Part shown: positions 59,700 through 64,000 of the stretch, piece after piece | Numbering within the stretch: the first letter of the stretch is position 1 | Layout of the letters: every line of letters begins with the position of its first letter | NCBI GenBank assembly: GCA_026874595.1 | Contig: CM049316.1 | Span: forward strand, 28,007,339 to 28,071,338 | DNA from: Sipunculus nudus | Lineage: Eukaryota > Annelida > Sipuncula > Golfingiida > Sipunculidae | DNA length: 64,000 nt | Reading direction: 5' to 3' | Made by a program: the position numbers and the translations under genes | Notes under the pieces: model-generated | The model's input: only the letters and a program-made list of their open reading frames with translations | Database searches by the model: none | What the model was told of the DNA's origin: nothing

Positions 59700-60350
59700 G
59701 CAGGCAACGGTCCTAACATTGAAGAAAATGAGGACATTGTTGAGCCGGGGGAGTAAGAGTTGAGAGCGTATAATGCCTTTGGACAGTCAGACAGAGAGAG
59801 GGTGTATCACGCAGACAGAAGTGATCAGCAAACAGCTGTTAATATCGATTCCGTCCTTGTCTGGGTGTTCTTGCGACAGTTGCTATATAGCATTTTCCGT
59901 GCTGCGGGGCACGCAGAGATCTCCTGCTATCTCCTTCCTCATCAGACCTGTACCTTACTCCATCCTGTCTTAAAATCTTTTAACCTGCGTTGAGACTTTA
60001 TGAGCTGCTCTTTACACTGACAAATTTAATATACAAGATAAAAGCACGACACTTTTATAATGATTTTATCAGTACCCTGTATAAACCTTGAGGCTGTATT
60101 TAAACGCTGTAAGCTTATTATATGTAAAACACTATAGCGGTGTTAGCTAAATCCCGCGGGTTCTGCAGACGAGAGATTTACGCATGCAAGGGCCAATGTT
60201 ATTGTCCATAATGGTTATTCATTATTTTTTCCTGGCGCATTTGTACTTTGTTTTATGACTTTATATAAGCTTTTTTCTCGACACTTAAAATGTGGGTCAC
60301 GTGATAAAGTGGCCCGGTGTAACAACAGAACTCTAGACCGATTGTAGCCG
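59700..60350. other. no recognised feature
   Basis: Mixed unique sequence without a supported frame. Confidence 0.45.
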
Positions 60351-60351
60351 G

Positions 60352-61440
60352 TCTCGATCTTTGGTCTCGGAGGTCATGGTCTCGGTCTTGGTCTTCTTCT
60401 CTTTGCCAAATGGTCTCTGTCGCTATTCTAGTCTCCACTTAAAAACCAAGTACAATTCGTGTATTACAAAATATACACCATGCATTTCATGCATATATAA
60501 GACTTGTTCTTTTTAACTTTTCTTTCCCGAACAAAATAGGTTGATCGTCATGCATGGTTGCAATGTAACCCAACTGCCTATGGAGTCAGTGATATTTTGT
60601 GGGAACATTGACTCTTTGGTATTGGTCCTGATCACAACACCGGTGTCTTGGTTTCGCCCCTGGTCTCGGTATGGATAATTTGGTCTCGGTCTTGATCACA
60701 AGCCCCAGATCCCTTCGTCTTGGTCTTTACCTTGGCCTCGGATCCCTTACTCTCGGTCTAGATCTTGGACTTGGATCCCTAGGTCTCGGTCTTGATCTCA
60801 GTCTCTGATCCCTTGGTCTCTGTCTTGATCTCGGCCACAGATCACTTGGTCTCGGTCTTGATCTCAGCCTCTGATCCCTTGGTCGCGGTTTTGGTCTCGG
60901 CCACAGATCTTTTGGTCTCGGTCTTGATCTTGGCGACGGATCACTTAGTCTTGGTCTTGATCTTGGCCTAGGATCTTCTGGTCTCGGTCTTGATCTAGGT
61001 CACGAATCCCTTGGTCTCGGTCTTAATCTCCGTCACGGATCCTTTGGTTAAGGTCTTGATCTCGGCCACGGACCACTTGGTCTCAGACTTGGTCTTGGCC
61101 TAGGATCTCTTGGTCTCGGTCTTGATCTCGGTCTTGATCACAGCTTCGGATCTGTTGGTCTCGGTCTTGATCTCGGCCACGAATCCCTTGGTCTCTATCT
61201 TGATTTCGGCCACCGATCACTTGGTCTCAGTCTTGGTTTTGGCCTAGGATCTCTTGGTCCCGGTCTTGGCCTCGGATCCCTTGATCTCTGTCTTGGTCTC
61301 GGCCTCTGATCCCTTTGTCTCGGTCTTGGTCTCGGCCACGGATCTCTTGGTGTCGGTCTTGGTCTCGGCCACGGATCTCTTGGTCTCGGTCTTGATCTCG
61401 GCCACGGATCTCTGGGTTTCGGTCTTGAACTCAGAGCCAG
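60352..61440 (+). repeat. 33-bp minisatellite, about 23 units in the main block
   Basis: Units of the form ttggtctcggtcttgatctc-ggccacggatc, with an exact 33-bp step in the right part (ggccacgg at 61334, 61367 and 61400). A first small cluster (60352-60435) is separated from the main block (about 60650-61440) by about 210 bp of other sequence. Because 33 is a multiple of three, an 11-residue-repeat frame runs through it at 61254-61448. I regard that frame as incidental. Confidence 0.9.
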
Positions 61441-61449
61441 TGCATTAGT

Positions 61450-62480
61450 ATGTTAATGTCGATTTAAGAGTATCAGAGAACACCACCGACTGAGCCATTA
61501 TATTGAACCGATGGGGCCTATTTTTAGTTTTGACTCCACTGTAATGTCCATCCAACCCGTAATATATCGAACAAGCAATCTTATCGTTAGGTTACGAGTG
61601 TGGAATTAGAATATATGTTAATGTACAAACAACCATTTTTATGGTGACAGCCTTTTTACTCCTGCGACGAGCACGAACTGGATAGTCATTAATCCCATTA
61701 CCTTCTGGGAGACATGCTTGTATACAGTCAGAAACTGAACAAACATTCAGCGACATTTATATGTATGCTGAGTTATAACGGATTTTTTCTAACACATGGT
61801 GGGTGTTGGTAGAGAGTACACAAACATAAGAAAAATTTGATTTTAAATGAAAACATTATTATAGGCCATGTTACTCTGACGTCTTGGCAGATTTCTTATG
61901 TCAGAGGGGAAAAGAACTCTGAGACTTGCAGCTGTACTTCATTGCCGCAGTTCACCCCCAAAAAGTCTCAAATTTATGGGACACGCTCTGGTGTCAGGTT
62001 ATAAGTCGAACCAGGAACTTGGGTTTTCAAGTCGGCAGGAGGCTGGGGATGGAAGACCGATGTGTGATTAGCACTGCCGAGGATGTACATATATATTCGG
62101 CGGTGGTGATCAGGACAATTCGTATCATCATACATGTATTATATTGCCCATATATAGACAACCAGATCATCGTAACCTGTCTCTTTATCATTCACCATCT
62201 GTGTATATTTAAATTATTACAAAAAAACGTTACCTAAAGGCACATGCCTAGCAGGTATTTCAAGACGAGGTCTTTCTTTTTTTTTTGTTTCGCTCTGCTT
62301 GTTTTTAACACACTCGTAGAGTTCTACCCATCTCATATTAGCTACATAATAATAATATCACCTGTTCCCTGATGCATAATTCAGATCTGTAATATATAAT
62401 ACCAGCTGCCCCGACAGCCTGAGTCGATGCTATGTCCCTTTTGATGTTGTAAATATTCCGCAAATGATAACATACTCCAT
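61450..62480. other. no recognised feature
   Basis: Unique sequence. The 103-codon + frame at 61926-62237 has no recognised domain. Confidence 0.45.
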
Positions 62481-62483
62481 AAT

Positions 62484-62486
<3 letters not shown>

Positions 62487-62562
<76 letters not shown>

Positions 62563-62563
62563 C
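62487..62563. repeat. (TA)n-(GATA)n compound microsatellite
   Basis: TA run to about 62528, then about nine GATA units, then GA repeats. Confidence 0.95.
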
Positions 62564-62644
62564 AGATAGAAGGAGAGAGAGAGAGATGAGTGAATAGCTA
62601 TGCTGGTTCATTGTATATAGAAATGGAACATTAATACACGGTTC

Positions 62645-62716
62645 ATTGCCGATGGGAATCGATTCCATGAGCTAACGATTGCCAATCGCTTGCCCTATCC
62701 ACTGAGCTACAACAGA
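62645..62716 (-). mobile_element. tRNA-like sequence (SINE head or tRNA pseudogene)
   Basis: The minus strand has an A box (TAGCTCAGTGGATAGGGC) and a B box (GGAATCGATTCCC). A five-pair anticodon stem can form around a TTGGCAA loop (would read GGC, alanine). The acceptor stem pairs poorly and the T stem has a mismatch, so a functional tRNA is unlikely. Confidence 0.55.
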
Positions 62717-62870
62717 TCCCCGAACCCTCTGTCTATTTGCACACTTTTACAGGAACCAGCGAAGTGACGTCAGAGTGCTATACCCACTGCATGTGTTGGC
62801 ACAGCAATCTTGCGTGCAGCAGTGAGAACTGGTGGCCTTATATAGTGTGCGACTTTTCTGTGTATTCATG

Positions 62871-62875
<5 letters not shown>

Positions 62876-62946
<71 letters not shown>
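62876..62946. repeat. (AT)n microsatellite
   Basis: Long, nearly pure run. Confidence 0.95.
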
Positions 62947-62947
<1 letters not shown>

Positions 62948-63239
62948 ACCCTACTGACAGCATTAAGGGGACCATTCTTTATTTTAGGCATTAGGGGGAT
63001 AATTTATAACGTTTATATGGGAAAAATGAAGCCAAAAGGGCATGAATTGGTCTTGAACATGTGAAAAATGTCATTCTAATCTAGACAAAATGGTAACAAA
63101 TGGCAAATCGACATATTTTCAATGTTTTATTAATAAACTAATGTTGAAATATTGGGAAGACCACATATAGTCCCCGAATCTTCAATTAGCGGACCCCCTA
63201 TTGCGGCGTTTTAAGGAAGATTGGTCTACCTAATGTCTA

Positions 63240-63240
<1 letters not shown>

Positions 63241-63311
<71 letters not shown>
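63241..63311. repeat. (AT)n microsatellite
   Basis: Longest pure TA run near the right edge. Confidence 0.95.
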
Positions 63312-63313
<2 letters not shown>

Positions 63314-64000
63314 GATTTGGGGAAGAAGAATGTTTATTTTGCGAAAAACTACAGGCCTAAAGTTCCTACGATATACCACCGTTCACAGGTCTTATATATA
63401 TATAAAGTAAAATGTGTTAAATGAAATTGATATTATGAATTTATTGTTTTTTAATATTATGTATTTATTATTTTTACTTTTCAAATCATTTTAAATTACT
63501 GGGACCTTGTATTTCATATCCAGACCGGAAACTACAGGCAAAATGTTCACAAACTGCTAACATATCTGTTTATGAGATTGAATATGAATGTTCCAAGCCA
63601 TTTAGCCCATGTAAAGACAAACGTGAGAGTGTTTTGCCCATGACCAGAATGGAGGTTTGAGATCATACCTATGGTAAAACCTGGCTTTAAAGGGATAAAC
63701 GCATATATTTACATGATCGGTTACGAATTAATTTGGTTAGGTCATTCACCTAAAGAACACTGTACGTGACGTGTTGAGCAATAAGTGCAGGAAGTGACGT
63801 TTTACTTCGATAATGTATGAATTGAATTATTTTTATTTTTATTTTAAAAATGTAAAACTGATCGACAGCTCTTCTGATAGTTACATCATCACGTATGTAA
63901 GTGCTTTAATACCCGTATAGTATAAGGCACGCTGTGAGTATAAACTTCAGGAATCTTTTTTTTATGCCGAAGATCTTCCCCCCTGTCAGTTCTTGGTCTC
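63312..64000. other. right edge, no recognised feature
   Basis: AT-rich. The last bases, ttcttggtctc, match the opening of the 33-bp minisatellite unit, so another array may begin here. Confidence 0.4.

Noticed and set aside
62645-62716. Functional alanine tRNA gene
   Set aside because: Acceptor and T stems pair too poorly.
41928-63424. IYIYIY-containing frames
   Set aside because: All are translations of (AT)n microsatellites.

Overview
This is a eukaryotic window, most likely from a lophotrochozoan and probably a mollusc. The clues are one large coding exon with an intron acceptor in front of it, tens of kilobases without coding capacity, many non-autonomous DNA transposons (pogo-like and hAT-like MITEs), tRNA-derived SINEs, and abundant (AT)n microsatellites. 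There are no bacterial-style operons, and no rRNA genes or CRISPR arrays were seen. The mollusc assignment is an inference from repeat style and genome texture. No database was searched.

The only confident protein-coding feature is the large 3' coding exon of a teashirt (tsh/TSHZ) zinc-finger transcription factor, 23245-26366 on the + strand. It is entered by a 3' splice site (AG at 23243-23244) and runs about 1,040 codons to a TAG. It carries the teashirt zinc-finger block, a CtBP-type PLDLS motif, SUMO-type motifs and an atypical C-terminal C2HC finger. The short 5' coding exon usual for this family was not found, so the left 23.2 kb is read as intron. Candidate polyadenylation signals lie at 27.6-28.9 kb. 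From there to 64 kb I see no gene, so the gene lies beside at least a 36 kb desert, as is common for developmental regulators.

Layout: 1-23.2 kb is CpG-poor intron with few AT microsatellites, several pogo-like MITEs (one with a tenfold-expanded 75-bp internal unit), a 31-bp minisatellite, SINEs, a long hairpin and a 37-bp-TIR MITE. 23.2-29 kb is the teashirt exon and 3' UTR. 29-64 kb is CpG-richer and filled with (AT)n tracts, hAT-like elements (two with exact 8-bp target-site duplications), GC-rich degenerate word repeats (40-41 and 47-48 kb), and a 33-bp minisatellite (60.3-61.4 kb). Stretches of complex unique sequence (about 31-32, 36, 37.1, 49.5-50.1 and 54.2-55.6 kb) are the best enhancer candidates.

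The most interesting signals are regulatory and compositional. There are three exact copies of the PBX-MEIS/PREP decamer TGATTGACAG, two CTCF-like motifs in convergent orientation on either side of the gene, and a sharp change in CpG content near the end of the transcription unit. I found no clear new biological system.
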